A DNA stretch of 64,000 bases from Gaeumannomyces sp. JS-464. Its lineage: Eukaryota > Ascomycota > Sordariomycetes > Magnaporthales > Magnaporthaceae. Numbering within the stretch: the stretch's first letter is position 1; the number at the start of each line of letters is the position of its first letter. The DNA lies in NCBI GenBank assembly GCA_002197995.1, contig NGZR01000002.1, positions 7,068,001-7,132,000 of the forward strand, read 5' to 3'. Made by a program: the position numbers and the translations under genes. Of this stretch, positions 45,778 through 57,713 are shown piece after piece. The notes below the pieces were generated by a model. It was not told the DNA's origin and did no database searches. It saw only the letters and a program-made list of their open reading frames with translations.

Positions 45778-47576
45778 ATGGCGACGGCGACGGCGACCCC
45801 GACCCCGACCCCGTTCAGGGTGCACCCGGCCTCGCGGTTCGCGGGCGAGAGCGAACCAGTGCGACGGCCAAAGGAGTTTGCGTGCTTCTCCTACGACGCC
45901 AACCACGAGTTCCGCCTCGACGACAGCTCTATGAAGTGGTACTACCCGCCGCGGCTGGGCGTCGACCTGTCCGAGGGCTTCGAGACGTTCGACAAGCTCG
46001 ACGAGGGCGCCACGGCCGAGCACGTCGACAGCCTGCTCAAAACCATCATGGCCACGAGCTGCGCACGGGCCAGAAGATCGACTCCCAGATCGTCACTTGG
46101 CGCGGCATCGTGACCAAGGTATGGTCGAGCCGAGCCTGGCGTTGTTGTTCACCCGTGTTGGCAACCTACCATGATATGGCCGCATCGAAAAAGGCGCTTA
46201 GACACTGACATGAGGGATCATGAGAGTGTAGCTCATGTCCGCTGTCTATGAGGATAGGGACGGGTAGGCCTCCAATTTAGATGGGTTTCTTACTACTCGC
46301 ACGTGGGGAGATGAGACGCAAGCTAAAACAGGTCCTCATTTTTGCTCAAGATTCGATCTCAATGCTACTTTATATCAGGTATGTATATCTTCAAAGGGCA
46401 AAACTAGCTGAGTAACAGCTTCAGTATGGCTCAACAAGTGAGACTGACGACATTTACGCCAATTACATAGGACTGCGTGTAGGCACTCCCCGAATTTTTG
46501 GACACATGCGTAGCGTGGGGTGAAACTGACATGGCTTTCTCCACACAGCTTCATCGAGGAGGATCACAAATGCCGAATGGACGCCAAGAAGGCTCAAGAC
46601 GCAGAACCTTGGAGAGCTCCAATCCCACGGGATGTGATGACATTTTGGGGTATGTTGGGATTACTTGGTCTGATAAGATGTGAAAAAAAGATGCGCCGAA
46701 GATCGTTTCTGACTTGACCGTGCCGAACGGCAGGCTACAAGTTCGAGACCCTTGCGACATTGCCCAAGCCGTGGGGCGAAACATCTCGCGAATACATCGA
46801 AGGCCGCGAGCGTGAGCGGGTCAACAACAAGGAGCAGTACTGTTCCGTTGTCCGCACCGGCATCGGCAAGACTATACTATGCCTAGGCGGTGAGGTAGAT
46901 GCAAGTGAGTAACTCCTTTGACAGCCCCTTTGACTTGACAGCCATCAGGAAAAGGGAAAAGGAAAAATGGGCATTGACTAAATGGCATCGGTTGCCTAAC
47001 CCAAAAGTCTGGGACTCCAAGCCCGAGCCCGGCAAGCCATCAACTGGGTCGAGCTCAAGACGTCGGTCGAGGTGCGCGGCGAGCGGGACGCCGCGAACCT
47101 CGAGCGCAAGCTGCTCAAGTGGTGGATCCAGAGCTTCCTGCTGGGCGTGCCCAAGATCGTTGTCGGCTTCCGCTCGCGCGATGGCGTCTTGACCAGCCTC
47201 GACGAGATGGACACGGCCGGCATCCCGGCCTCGGTCCAGCGCCGGGGCCGCAGCTGGAACGGCAACACGTGCATCAACTTTTGCGCGGCGCTTCTTGACT
47301 GTGAGTGGTGGTTTGACGAAACAGATGTGTTTTTCTTGTCTTTGTCATACTTTTCTTGCTCACCACGCATGTCGGCTACTAGGGGTCCGCGCCGGCGTGG
47401 ACGACGACGGCGTCTGGCGAATACGGCGCAAGCCCAGGTCGCCCGTCATCGAGATGTTCAAGATCGAGGAGACGGGCCACGGCAGGATCCTGACGGATGA
47501 GTTTATCAACTGGAGGATAAAGCTTTCGCTGCCTCCACCTCCAGCCGACACCAGCGGCGAGGCCAAAGATGAGTAA
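45778..47576 (+). CDS. RAI1: RAI1/DXO decapping nuclease (Rat1-interacting protein)
   Basis: Removes incomplete or non-canonical 5' caps and stimulates the nuclear exonuclease Rat1. Eight exons: 45778-46118, 46232-46263, 46351-46378, 46471-46478, 46549-46649, 46734-46904, 47008-47300 and 47383-47576. All junctions are GT-AG with matching phases, and exon 4 is only 8 nt (GACTGCGT, Asp-Cys-Val). Motifs: FACFSYDANHEFRLDDSS, FIEEDH, GYKFETLATLPKPW, catalytic LGGEVDA and VELKTS, and IQSFLLGVPKIVVGFR. Two single-base deletions break the frame: at CC 46052-46053 (expected MAHELRTGQK) and at CC 47037-47038 (expected GKPINWVELK). Restoring them gives a complete protein ending SGEAKDE. Confidence 0.94.
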
Positions 47577-48355
47577 AGTAATGGTGCCGTGGTGGTGGTG
47601 GCAATGGGGCTGGGAGTCGGAGAAGTTTGTTTTCTGTCACGAGAAAGACAAGAGAGGCACTTGGGTGCCGGAAGCTAATGGTATAGCGGAACTACGAACA
47701 TTGAGGCGATCTATGCAAAGCACACTGGACGATTTGGACACCGAATAATAAGAGCAAAATGCAGTGACGAAAGCTTCGGCCAAAAGCAGGACCCTCTCTT
47801 TTCTGCTATCTGAACAAAGCCAAGAAGACATGGCCAAAGAAATCCTACAACAAAGACAAGATGAACGCCATACACAGAAATCAAACACTTTTGATCGGTA
47901 TCTTACCCTTTCCCAGCCCGAAATTTCCCTCACCATGACGCACATTAGTGACCGACGGAGATGATCAAAGCAAAAGAACGGCCGTGAAATCATCGCGTCT
48001 TCAGCGTCACGAGGGACAACAAGAAAAAAAAGAAAGAAAAAAGGACGACAGATAGAGAAGAGAAGAAAAACAAGTACAGAAAATCCTAGAGAAAACAGCC
48101 GCTGAAAATCAAATAACATCCAAGTCATCGCGGAGGAGATCGCCTCCACTCGATACAGCAAGTAACGAGGTTTCCGATATTATGCGCTCGCTTGGATGTC
48201 TCTGCAATGTTGTAATGGCTCTCGGCAAGCCCATTGTAGCCAGGGCCGAGATCTGCTTTGTTGATGCACCCCATTGAGCTTCTTGTGCGGGGCAAGTCTA
48301 GGCAGGTAGCCAAGAAGTGTGGGAACCCAAAAAGCGAATCGCCACAGCGGGAGCC
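47577..48355. other. Convergent 3' region of RAI1 and the GCK kinase
   Basis: Two genes converge here, so the 780 bp should hold both 3' UTRs. A-rich tracts lie near 48025-48045. No gene seen. Confidence 0.5.
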
Positions 48356-50611
48356 TTATGTGTCGTTCTGCTGGGGTGTGTTGAAGGCCGGGAAGCGTGT
48401 TGCTAGGCCCTGCGCCCAACGGCCGTACAGCACGTCCGAGAGCTGTTTGTAGTGCTCCATGCCGGGCCTGGGGTCCTTCCCTCCTCCCGGCAGCCCGCGC
48501 GAGCGGAGCGTGGCCGTCTGTAGATCCTGCATCCTCTCGCGGTCCAGCGCCGACATCTTGTTCGGGCTGCCGGCGGGCGAGGCTGCGGCGGTGGACTGCT
48601 GCGCGTCGCCGGCCAGGGCCAGGGCCGACGGGGCGAGGCTGCTGTTCTGCCGCCGCCTGTGACTCCTTAGGTGGGGGTTGGCGCCGCTGAGGTGGAGCTT
48701 GGTCGGGCTGGTGCTGGTGCTGCTCGAGTTGCTGACGGCGCTCTGCTGCGACGGCGGCCGGGTCGACGAGGGCGTGCCCTCGCGCGCGTTCTGGAGGGCC
48801 TTGGGCTGCGGGGTGGCTGGCAGGACGGCAGCGGCGAGCTTCGGGTCCTGCGCGGCGGCTGAGTTGATGCTGCGGAGAAAGTGGAGCATACCGTCTGGAT
48901 CGACGGCGTCGAGATAGGATAGAGCGTCTGCGAGGTTGGCGAGCGCCGAGCGCTTCTGCAGGGTCGAGGTCTGGGCATGAAGCTCGGCCATAGTCGGCTC
49001 CATGGCCTTGTTGTACAGCCGCCTGCCGAGCACACCCTCTTTGGTGCTGGGCTCGACCGGCCCAGGGGCCATGGAGGGGAGGCGGTTCTCGTTGTTGCTG
49101 TCGCCGTTGATGGAATCGGTGGCGATGTCCGGGATGGAGCCGTCCGAGGGCACGCGACGGAACAGGCGCATTGTGGAGCCGCTATTTCCAAATGACAGAT
49201 CCGGCTGCAGAGGACGCTTGTGGATAATGATGGACGACCGTGGTGAATGGTTCATCGAGGGATATTGCGACGCCGACGATGACTGACGCTTGACGACGTT
49301 CCGCCTGACCGTTCCTGTGGGAGCGCCCGGAGATGAAGGCTGCAAAGGACCGTCTTTGATGTCGAGGCGGCGCATGGAGTCCTCGGCGGCCCACACAGAC
49401 GATATTTTGCGCTGCCGGACCGTCACCTTCTTGGGTCCGAACGACTTGACGGTGTCGAACACCCACTCATCCGAGTCGTCCCTTGGTGTTATGGACTGCA
49501 GAGTTTCCTGGTAGTATACCGGGTGGGACTTGCGGCTGTTCTGGGCGTCGTAGACCTGCCTGCGCTGGATGAGCTCCTGCAAGGCCTCGGTCTTGCCGGC
49601 AGACCTGATGAATTTGTGCTTGAGCAGCTCTTTGGCGGTGGGCCTTCGGTCTGGGTCCTTGACGAGGCACTGTGCAACAAAATCCTTGAAATCCTTGCTA
49701 TAGTTGCCCTCGAGACGCGGCGGAGGCTTCTTGGGGATCTCAAAGAGGGCCTTCATGGGGTGGAGATCTGAGTTCGGGGGCTCGCCGACGGCAAGCTCCA
49801 TGGCGGTGATGCCAAGCGACCAGATATCGGCCTTGAAGTCATAGCCAGCCTGCTGGATGACTTCAGGGGCCATCCAGAATGGGGTGCCGACGAAAGTGTT
49901 GCGCTGCGACTTGATGTTGGTCAACTGGGCGGCGACTCCAAAGTCGGCCAGCTTGACGCTGCCCTTGTCGGAGAGCAGCACGTTGGCCGCCTTGATGTCG
50001 CGGTGGATCTTTCCCTCGGCATGGAGGTACTCGAGGCCGCGGAGCAGCTCGCGGCACACGATGGCGATGTGGCCTTCAGCAAAGTTGCCCGGTTTTAGCT
50101 GCAGGGCTTGAGTGTCAGCGGCTAGTTCGCATCAAATGGAAGCAGTATGCTGGGCGTACCAGGTCGAGACATGAGCCGCCTCCTAGGAACTCCATAACGA
50201 TCCATAGTTTATGCCCCCTCAGGAAGCTAGCTTTGTACTGTGTGACGAAGGAGCTGGCGCAGGTGCTCAGCACCGAGATCTCCTGCTGGATCTCCTGGAT
50301 GTCATCTTCGCTTGACTCTAGGTCAATCTGTGGGCGGACAGCTTGGTTAGCAAGAGACAATGGTCTGCCGGCGAGGCAAGCACAATGCGCCGATGGGAGA
50401 GACGTACATGCTTGATCGCAACGGTCTCGCCCGTCGTCCGATCGATGGCCTTGTAAACGACGCCGAAACTGCCCTCTGGACGGCGATAGCACAGTTAGCA
50501 ACATGCGACGAAAGCAAGTTCGGTGGCCGTGATGGCGGTCGTGGTCTGTCACTTACGCCCAAGTTCCTCGAGCACTTGGTACTGGCTCGCCAGGCCTCCG
50601 TCCACAGCCAT
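48356..50611 (-). CDS. STE20/germinal-centre kinase, probably Nak1/Kic1/POD-6-like
   Basis: Ser/Thr kinase with an N-terminal catalytic domain and a long C-terminal tail. Exons: 50557-50611, 50408-50478, 50160-50327 and 48356-50098, 678 residues in total. Motifs: [12 protein letters not shown] (the first loop residue is Gln instead of the more usual Arg), [49 protein letters not shown] and [13 protein letters not shown]. The GTPFWMAPE signature is diagnostic for STE20/GCK kinases. The tail is Ser/Pro-rich and ends with a conserved-looking [18 protein letters not shown]. The assignment to the Nak1/Kic1/POD-6 branch (RAM/MOR polarity pathway) rests on this tail and is less certain. It is divergent from CYK3 across 1.8 kb. 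Confidence 0.9.
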
Positions 50612-52426
50612 CTTGCCCAGTGGATCTCAGCTCGGGCCGCGCCCCAGACGCTTCCTGCAGACTCTTTGCGCCGATGCAGGCTGCAGGCAGGGATGAGTGC
50701 GCGGTTCTGGGTGCGAGACAAGAGATTTGTGAAGCAGTTCGGACGCGGACTTGCGCTGTTTCGACGCAGCAAAATGTAGACTGGCAGATGGCGTGGAGAG
50801 ACGGAGAACTGGGAGGGCAGACGGAGTCGCAGAAAAGGGCACGAGTGTTCGGTTGGAGTGTGTTTGCGATGCGCAATTCGCCTTTTTTGCCGTGGTTTTG
50901 CGGCGCTTGATAGTAGAGGCGACTGTTTTGTTTGGGATGGGAGCTTGGGCCGGGTCTGCCAACCGGGCAACCCGTCGCTAACCCCTGCGCTCCTGGGGCG
51001 ACCGGGCTGGAGCTACGTGCAGCCCTGGTATTTGCTTGCACAAGCAGGGCTGGATCTGTCTGGGGGATGATGGTTCGCTGTGGGAATCCTCGGCCATTTT
51101 CGAGAGCGATGGAAACTTTGTTTGGCGAAACGCATCATGCACGAAAGACGGAGCAGCGAGGCAGCGAGGGGATCCTAAGGAGCAGCGCTGCCGTCCTTTG
51201 TCCTTGGGCCCACTCGCTGCTGTCTGGCACAGCTGCATTCCACCGACGGTGCTTCGCGAGAGGTCCATTCGATGCACGATTGCTGCAGGTCCCCAGGACG
51301 GGACCCGCGCTTGCTGCAGCTGGGCGCTTGGAGGGTGGATGGGATCCCTCGACGTCACTGCTGGCAGCGCCTGGAATGCCCTGAGCCGTTGCTGCCCGGA
51401 ACGAGCGGTTTGCCTTGCGTGAGAAGGCGTGTGATCATGCGTTTGCGCGGCCACATTCTACGTGATAATGCGTGCAATTGTTTTCCTGGCCAACACCCAC
51501 CGCTGCTTTATCCGACCTGGGGAAGCCTATTTAAGCGTACCAAACATGGGCAGAGACTGGCGCCCACGGGCTGCCGCCGGGCACTCGGTGAGAACCCTGC
51601 GCCAGCTCGCAGCCCTGTGTCATCTCGGCGCCATCGCGAGGTTGAATCCTCCGCAAAGGGCCGTCGAGGGTGACAAAAAGGGAATTCCTCGACTGCAGGC
51701 CTCGGGGCGCAACGAGAGAGCAGCAGGCCATTCCCCAAACAGGCGTGATAGACTGCAGCTATTGGCTGCCAAGGGCACACCCTGCCTGGCTATGCCCCTC
51801 TTTTATTGGCACCCGACCGGCTCGGGGCCCGGCGGCTGAGCCAGTCGCCTGCCGTGGTCAGAATCAGGCTAGGGGCGCCTTCCCCACGTCGGGTTGCCAT
51901 CGTAGCAACGCCGCCAAAAGAAAGTGTTTACATTGGCGAGCTGGACGCGGGCAGAACGCTGGGACCACCCCCCGGTCAGAATCCACACCGCCAACGGCGG
52001 CACCACCCAGCCAGACCAGACCTTAACAACGGGTGGAGGGCACCTCGCGAATCCACCAGGGAACCACCTCCTGCCTGCTCGCTTCGCTGGACAGCCTGGA
52101 TCCCCTCAAAGCTTGCGTGCCTTGCTTGTTTCTTTGCATTCCGTTTTGCGAGCGAATACTATGTCATAATTGCATTCTGTTATTGCGCATCACCTTCGAC
52201 CTCAACTCCTTGCAGCCGGACCGAGGCCTCGACCGCACATGTCCTCGCGAGACCGCCATCGCCACCACCAACTTGATTTACCCGCCAGCTTGTCGCAAAA
52301 CCTACCTGCTCAGCCAAGTCTGCGGGAGGGGCACACTTCTCGGACTTGAGGCTTCACAGAAGGGCCAGTCCAGCGCTTGTTGACAACATCACCTTGCAAT
52401 TTGCAGTTCCAACGAAGACGGCAAAC
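50612..52426. other. 1.8-kb divergent promoter region, GCK kinase and CYK3
   Basis: No domain-bearing frame. Two cell-polarity/cytokinesis genes start on either side, so regulatory elements for both are expected. A pyrimidine-rich leader precedes the CYK3 ATG. Confidence 0.5.
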
Positions 52427-55400
52427 ATGGCGCCTGCAGCGCCGCCTCTGCCCACGCGGTTTCCGTGTTGGTGCAGGGCCGTGTACTCATGGGGAGGAGA
52501 GGTAAGCGCAGCTCCCTCGAATGGATGGCATGATGGGCAACACAGGGCAGACCAACTCACGCACTGCCGGATATCATGTTAGGGCAAGAAGGATCTTGGC
52601 TTCATGGAGGGCGACTTGATCGAATGTCTCAACGCCGGTGACGGATCGTGGTGGACAGGAAGGCTTCGCAGGGACCGCCGCATGGTCGGGCTATTTCCAT
52701 CCAACTTTGTCGAGCTTCTACCTGAGGACTTCCGTCCCATGAGCAGGTCGACCAGCCCCTTAACACAGAGCAACACGCCGAGTCCAAAGAACACACCCCA
52801 GAAGTCGAGGACGTTTCGGAAACCGTTCGAAGCCTATGCGAAGGCGCCGCATTACACCACGGCGAAGCAACCCGAAACCTACAAGACAGGCGCCGTCCAG
52901 GCTAGCCCTGCACGCTCTCGCGAAACATCCAACGCCTCGGCCAACGGGGCTGCCGCTGCAGCCGCCGCCGAGTCGATGCGCAGGGCTGCGAGCCCGGCGC
53001 CCCGCGGCCACAACTATGCCGATCGGCACCGAGCCGCCAGCCCAGCGCCCTCTCGGATGTATGACGATAGGCACCGTGCCGCGAGCCCAGCACCGTCGCG
53101 GATGTATGACGATAGGAGGGGAGGACCGAGTCCTTCACCGATGCACAGCCACGAGGACATGAGGAGAGCTGCCAGTCCTGCTCCTATGCACAGGCACGCC
53201 GATATGAGGAGAGCCGCAAGCCCCGCTCCGCCGCGCGGTTACGACGATCGGAGAAGAGATGCCAGCCCCAACCCGATGCACAGGTACGAAGACCACAGGA
53301 GAGCTCCCAGCCCTAACCCGGTCCGCCACTACGACGATCACCGGAGAGCGCCTAGTCCCAACCCTCACAGGTACGAGGATATGAGGAGAGCCGCCAGTCC
53401 AGCGCCGCTTCAGAGATATGAAGATATGAAGCGCGCGGTCAGTCCAGCGCCATTCGAAGCTTTTGGATCAAGGGCACCCTCGCCAGCACCTTCTGTCGCA
53501 TCGTATAGGCCGTACCGGCCCCAGGTGCCACCCGCGAACACGAATCCCAAGATCTGCATTTTGATCAGGGATTTGACGACCCCAACTCCCCACCGCCTCC
53601 GGCACCCCCACCCCACCGACATGTAGCACCGAGGCATGGCTCTAACCTGTCATACGACCAAGGGGCGAATGGGGGTCTTGAGAGACATGGCTCAAACATG
53701 TCCTATGAGTCTCGGGGAGGCATGACGCAGGCATGTCGTATGGCCAAGGCGCACGCCGAAGCCCAGAGAGGCAGGGCTCCAACATGTCCTATGGTCAGCC
53801 TTCCAACGGCTACCACACTCCGAGGATACCGTCGCCCTGCCCATCGCCAGGGGGTGGCAGCGGCTTGACACCCTCCCCATTACGTGAGGCTATGGACGGG
53901 GTTATGGAACAGTTGGATGCTCTCAACATTCCCCGGCACACCGAGTCTCCCGAGCCAGCCCTGGATCCTTGGTCACCCGAATCTTTTGATATGGTCCATC
54001 AGCACTCTCGAAGGAAACACGCCCGGGAGAAAATGAGACCGCAGACGGCTATGGGCCTTCCACGTGCCGACTCGGGCTACGAAACCTACAGCGGGGAATC
54101 CTCTCAGGAAGGAAGTCAGGAGAACACGCGTCATGGTCGGCGCGGTCAAGAGGAGTCTGGGCTTCCGCAGCTGAGCAACTATGTCGAGCGCATGGAGAGC
54201 AGGCTGCGCAGCATGCACAATCGCGCACCGAATGCCGTTGATGGCGACACGCCACCACCCCCGCCGCCCAAGGCGATGCACCACGAGAGACCGAAGTCGT
54301 CGATGGGCGGAAGTGTGCACGGATCCGAGATGGCCTACAACGCCAAGCTCCGGCATAGGAAGTCGGCGTACGATATTGGAAAACAAGTTCTGGGCCGCAC
54401 ATTTACCACAAAAACGAACTCGACGAGCGCGTCTTCGGGAAACCAGAGCATAACGACCCAGAGCACCAACCACAGTCTGATGAGCGGGGTCTCGGCTGGA
54501 GGCATCAGCGCTACGAGCGCCGGAAGCCTCGCGCGGAAGAACCAACAGCGAAGGGCTCAAAGTGCTATGAGCATGCGAGACCCGGATTTGGAGCGACCCG
54601 AAACCCCCTTCACGGGTGTCACTTATCACAGCAGCCATGCTTCAGGGGACTCGAGACCAAAGTCGCAGATGGGGATCCACGACGACCCCATGGCAGGCAT
54701 CGGTGGCCTCGGCGGCTTGACGCAGCCCAAGGCAAAGAAGTCCAACTTCTTCAAGAAGATCCTAGAGTCGGCCAAGACCGGGGTTGCGAGCACGCGAGGC
54801 AGCATCGCAGCAGCCGGGGCGAGCGGCATCCACTCATCAAGTGCTATGGGCCGCTCAATGCCGAGTGGACTTTCTGGTATTGCTGGCGGCCTGGTTAGTT
54901 CTGTCGGTGGCAGCAGCAGGGACACCGCGAGGGAGATGAACCTCCACGCTGGTGTCGACTGGGTCCAGATCCGGCGCGACGTGAACCGGTCCAACACACT
55001 CAGCCGCAACGAACGGAATGAGCGGCGGGAACGCTGCCAGATGATGGACTACCCTGCCCTGGACCCTGTGGACGAGCTATACGGCAGCATCGACGGCGAC
55101 GAGGGCGCCGACGGAGCGCCAGTGCCTGAGCCGACCAACTACGCCGCCATCAACCTCAACCAGGTGGACAAGAACTCGCGTTTCATCAGTGGCCTCCCAC
55201 AGACCACGACGGCGATCACACTCGCAACAACCTACGTCTGCCGGCCGTACCGCAGTGACGTTCAACGCCTCCGAGCCATCTTCACCTGGGTTGCCGAGAA
55301 GATCTGCTGGGAGGAAGAGTTTGAGGGGCAGATCGACACGAGGCGTGTCATAGCAAGCAAGCGCGGGTGCGCCGAAGAGTACGCCTTGTTGGTTCTCGAG

Positions 55401-56657
55401 ATGTGCACAGCAGTCGGCCTGCACTGCGAGGTAGTGCGTGGCTACCTGAAGTCTCCGGGCGACATCCCCGAGATGGGGCTGATGCCGAGATCTAACCACT
55501 GGTGGAATGCGGTCGTGGTGGACAACGAGTGGCGCATGATCGACTGCTGCCTGGCAAGTCCGTCTAACCCCCGGCGCGCCCAGTATTCGACCGCCAGCGG
55601 CTCGTCGGCGGACCCGTGGTGGTTCCTAGCGCGGCCGACCGAGATCTGCTGGACGCACATCCCTGAGCACCACTCGCAGCAGCACATCTGTCCGCCAGTA
55701 GCCCACGAGATTCTGCTCAACCTTCCGTGCGCCTGCCCACCCTTCTTCCGGTCCGGGATCCAGATGGTCGACTACAATACGTCGCTGACGCGCATCGAGG
55801 ACCTCGAGATGGTGCACGTGCGCTTCAACGTGCCCGACGACATTGAAGTGGCCGCCGAGGTGGAGGTGCGGGCCTTCTCGCGCGATTCGGACGGCGACTT
55901 CTTCGAGTCGGGCGAGCTGATCAAGAAGCGGGCCCTCGCGCAGGCGGACTGGGTCGGCGGGCTCAAGCGCTACACGGTCAAGGCGCTGCTGCCGGGAGAC
56001 GAGGGCACGGGAGTGCTCAAGATCTACGCGGGCAAGCGGGGGCTCATGCACAGCATCAAGGACATACCGCACCCCGTCGCCTTTGCGCTGCCGATCCTGC
56101 ACACTGGCGAGAACCCGCCGTACGAGTTCGTGACGCGCCACCCGACCCCTCACGCGCAGCGTCACGACATCTACGTGGTGCAGCCTCAGTGCCAGCGGCT
56201 GGCGCTCAACAACACGTTTGTGTTTGCTGTGCGGCAGCACCCCAGCTCGCTTGGCAGCGGCGGGTCGGCCATGACGCCGTCGTCGAACCCGGGCGGCACG
56301 TCGCCCATCCCGTTTGCCCGGCCCGGCTCGGCAATGAGCATGACCAGCTCTAGCGCGGCGGGGTCGTCCAACCCGAGCTCGGCGACGGGCGGGCACGTCG
56401 CGGGCAAGAAGCCGGCCAAGCTGGCGATCCAGACGCCAGGAGGCAAGATCCTGAGGCTGATGCGCAAAGAGGAGCGGCGAGGCGGCGCGGTCGGCGTCGG
56501 TGGGCGCGGCGCTAGTGGGTCCGATGAGGACATGAGCGACGGTGGCACGTGGGAGACCATCATCAAGTGCAGCGAGAAGGGCGTCTGGCGCGGGCTCGTG
56601 CTTGCGGACCGGACGGCGAGGTGGTGTGTCTTTTCCGAGTGGGTTTGCGACGGTTGA
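52427..56657 (+). CDS. CYK3: Cytokinesis protein 3 (Cyk3): SH3 plus transglutaminase-like
   Basis: Promotes primary septum formation at the contractile ring. Exon 1 (52427-52501, MAPAAPPLPTRF...YSWGGE) and the start of exon 2 (from 52583, GKKDLGFMEGDLIECL, WWTGRL, GLFPSNFVEL) form an N-terminal SH3 domain. A long disordered Ser/Pro region with tandem repeats follows. The transglutaminase-like domain has LRAIFTWVAEKICWEEEF, GCAEEYALLVLEMCTAVGL, SNHWWNAVVVDNEWRMIDCC and WWFLARPTEICWTHIPEH; Cys-to-Gly/Ala replacement makes this domain inactive in known Cyk3 proteins. Two missing bases, near 53540-53560 and 53715-53735, break the frame in the repetitive region; restoring them gives 1,383 residues. 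Confidence 0.93.
52970..53460 (+). repeat. Degenerate tandem repeat coding (R/H)RAASPAP units in CYK3
   Basis: About ten to twelve units of 14-18 residues built on RRAASPAP...YDDRHR or RYEDMRRA, within the CYK3 disordered region. Every unit carries a Ser-Pro, usually preceded by Arg-Arg-Ala, so the array offers many potential proline-directed or basophilic phosphorylation sites. The nucleotide repeats are diverged, so they are not a recent expansion. Confidence 0.85.
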
Positions 56658-57713
56658 TATCTTTTTTTTTTTTTTTCTATGTCGGCCGCTATACCTCTTT
56701 TTTCTTGATCTTTCCTCAGTTTGTTTGACATTTTCTTTCGTTGCTCTGGGCTGACTGGATATGGGACAATTTGTGGGTTTTGCTGTGACGACCAAGAGGA
56801 AAGTGTCTTGCAGATCTTCGAGTAAAGGGGTTGGGGAGTTTCTGCGTGGACTTGCTCATGTTGGCCTGACAGTTTTCTGACCATACTTTTATTGCTTTCT
56901 TTGGCATTGGGACTGGAGTTCTTTTTCCTTCTCTCATTTTTTTTTTCTTTTTCCCTCTCTTTTTCTCCAATACCTTGAGGCTTCTCCCAGCTTTTCTTTA
57001 TTCGTACATTCATGTATCCCTCGGGGACGACAAACATCCGCCAGGGCAAATGTCTAGCGAAAGCTGTATATGATGTCGGATTGCCATGTTTATTTGCCTG
57101 AGTGGCATATTTTGTTAGTACCGCCAGGATTGTAATAGAAAGCCACCCAGCATGACGATATGACAACTTTGGAACAGTTCCCCCGCTCCTGTCCGCCTTT
57201 AGCCCTCACGCCTCTCCTCTGTTAGTGCAGTGCTCTGAAATATCCCTCGTCCGAGCATAGTATGTACCAGGTGTCCATTTGAGGGTAGGTCTTTTCCAGA
57301 TGCAGCCAGCGTGAAGGCTCCCGTTGTGGGTCCGAGGGCGGGCGGCGCCGTCTTTGGTGCTACATACATCTGGAGAGGGGGTCGCCATGGATCAATCACG
57401 GCGGTTAGCAGTTTCTTGGCGGCCTCCCTCGGCAGTCCCGAACAGGGGCACAGGCAGCGGGTGGCCCACCTCAACCAGGATCCGTGCACAGCTTGGACAG
57501 GGAACCTCTGTCCCTGGCGTTTCATCTTTTTCTTGACCAGCCATCGTTGAGAAACGTCGACCTCAAGCTGGACCTTGACTTGGGCTTGTTCTGGTTTGCT
57601 GGAAGCTGTCATAGTTTTGTTTTTTGAGTATACCTTTTTTAGAACCTCTCTTTCTTCAAGCCATTCTCTACACGGGCTGGTCCTCATTGGTATTCAATAT
57701 CTATTATTGCACA
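56658..57713. other. Intergenic, CYK3 3' flank and SDR promoter
   Basis: Begins with a T-rich tract after the CYK3 stop. No gene recognised. The 162-codon minus-strand frame at 57199-57687 has no domain. Confidence 0.5.

Noticed and set aside
55626..56795. 389-codon minus-strand frame opposite CYK3
   Set aside because: Arg-rich shadow of the plus-strand transglutaminase-like domain; the CYK3 frame carries the conserved motifs.
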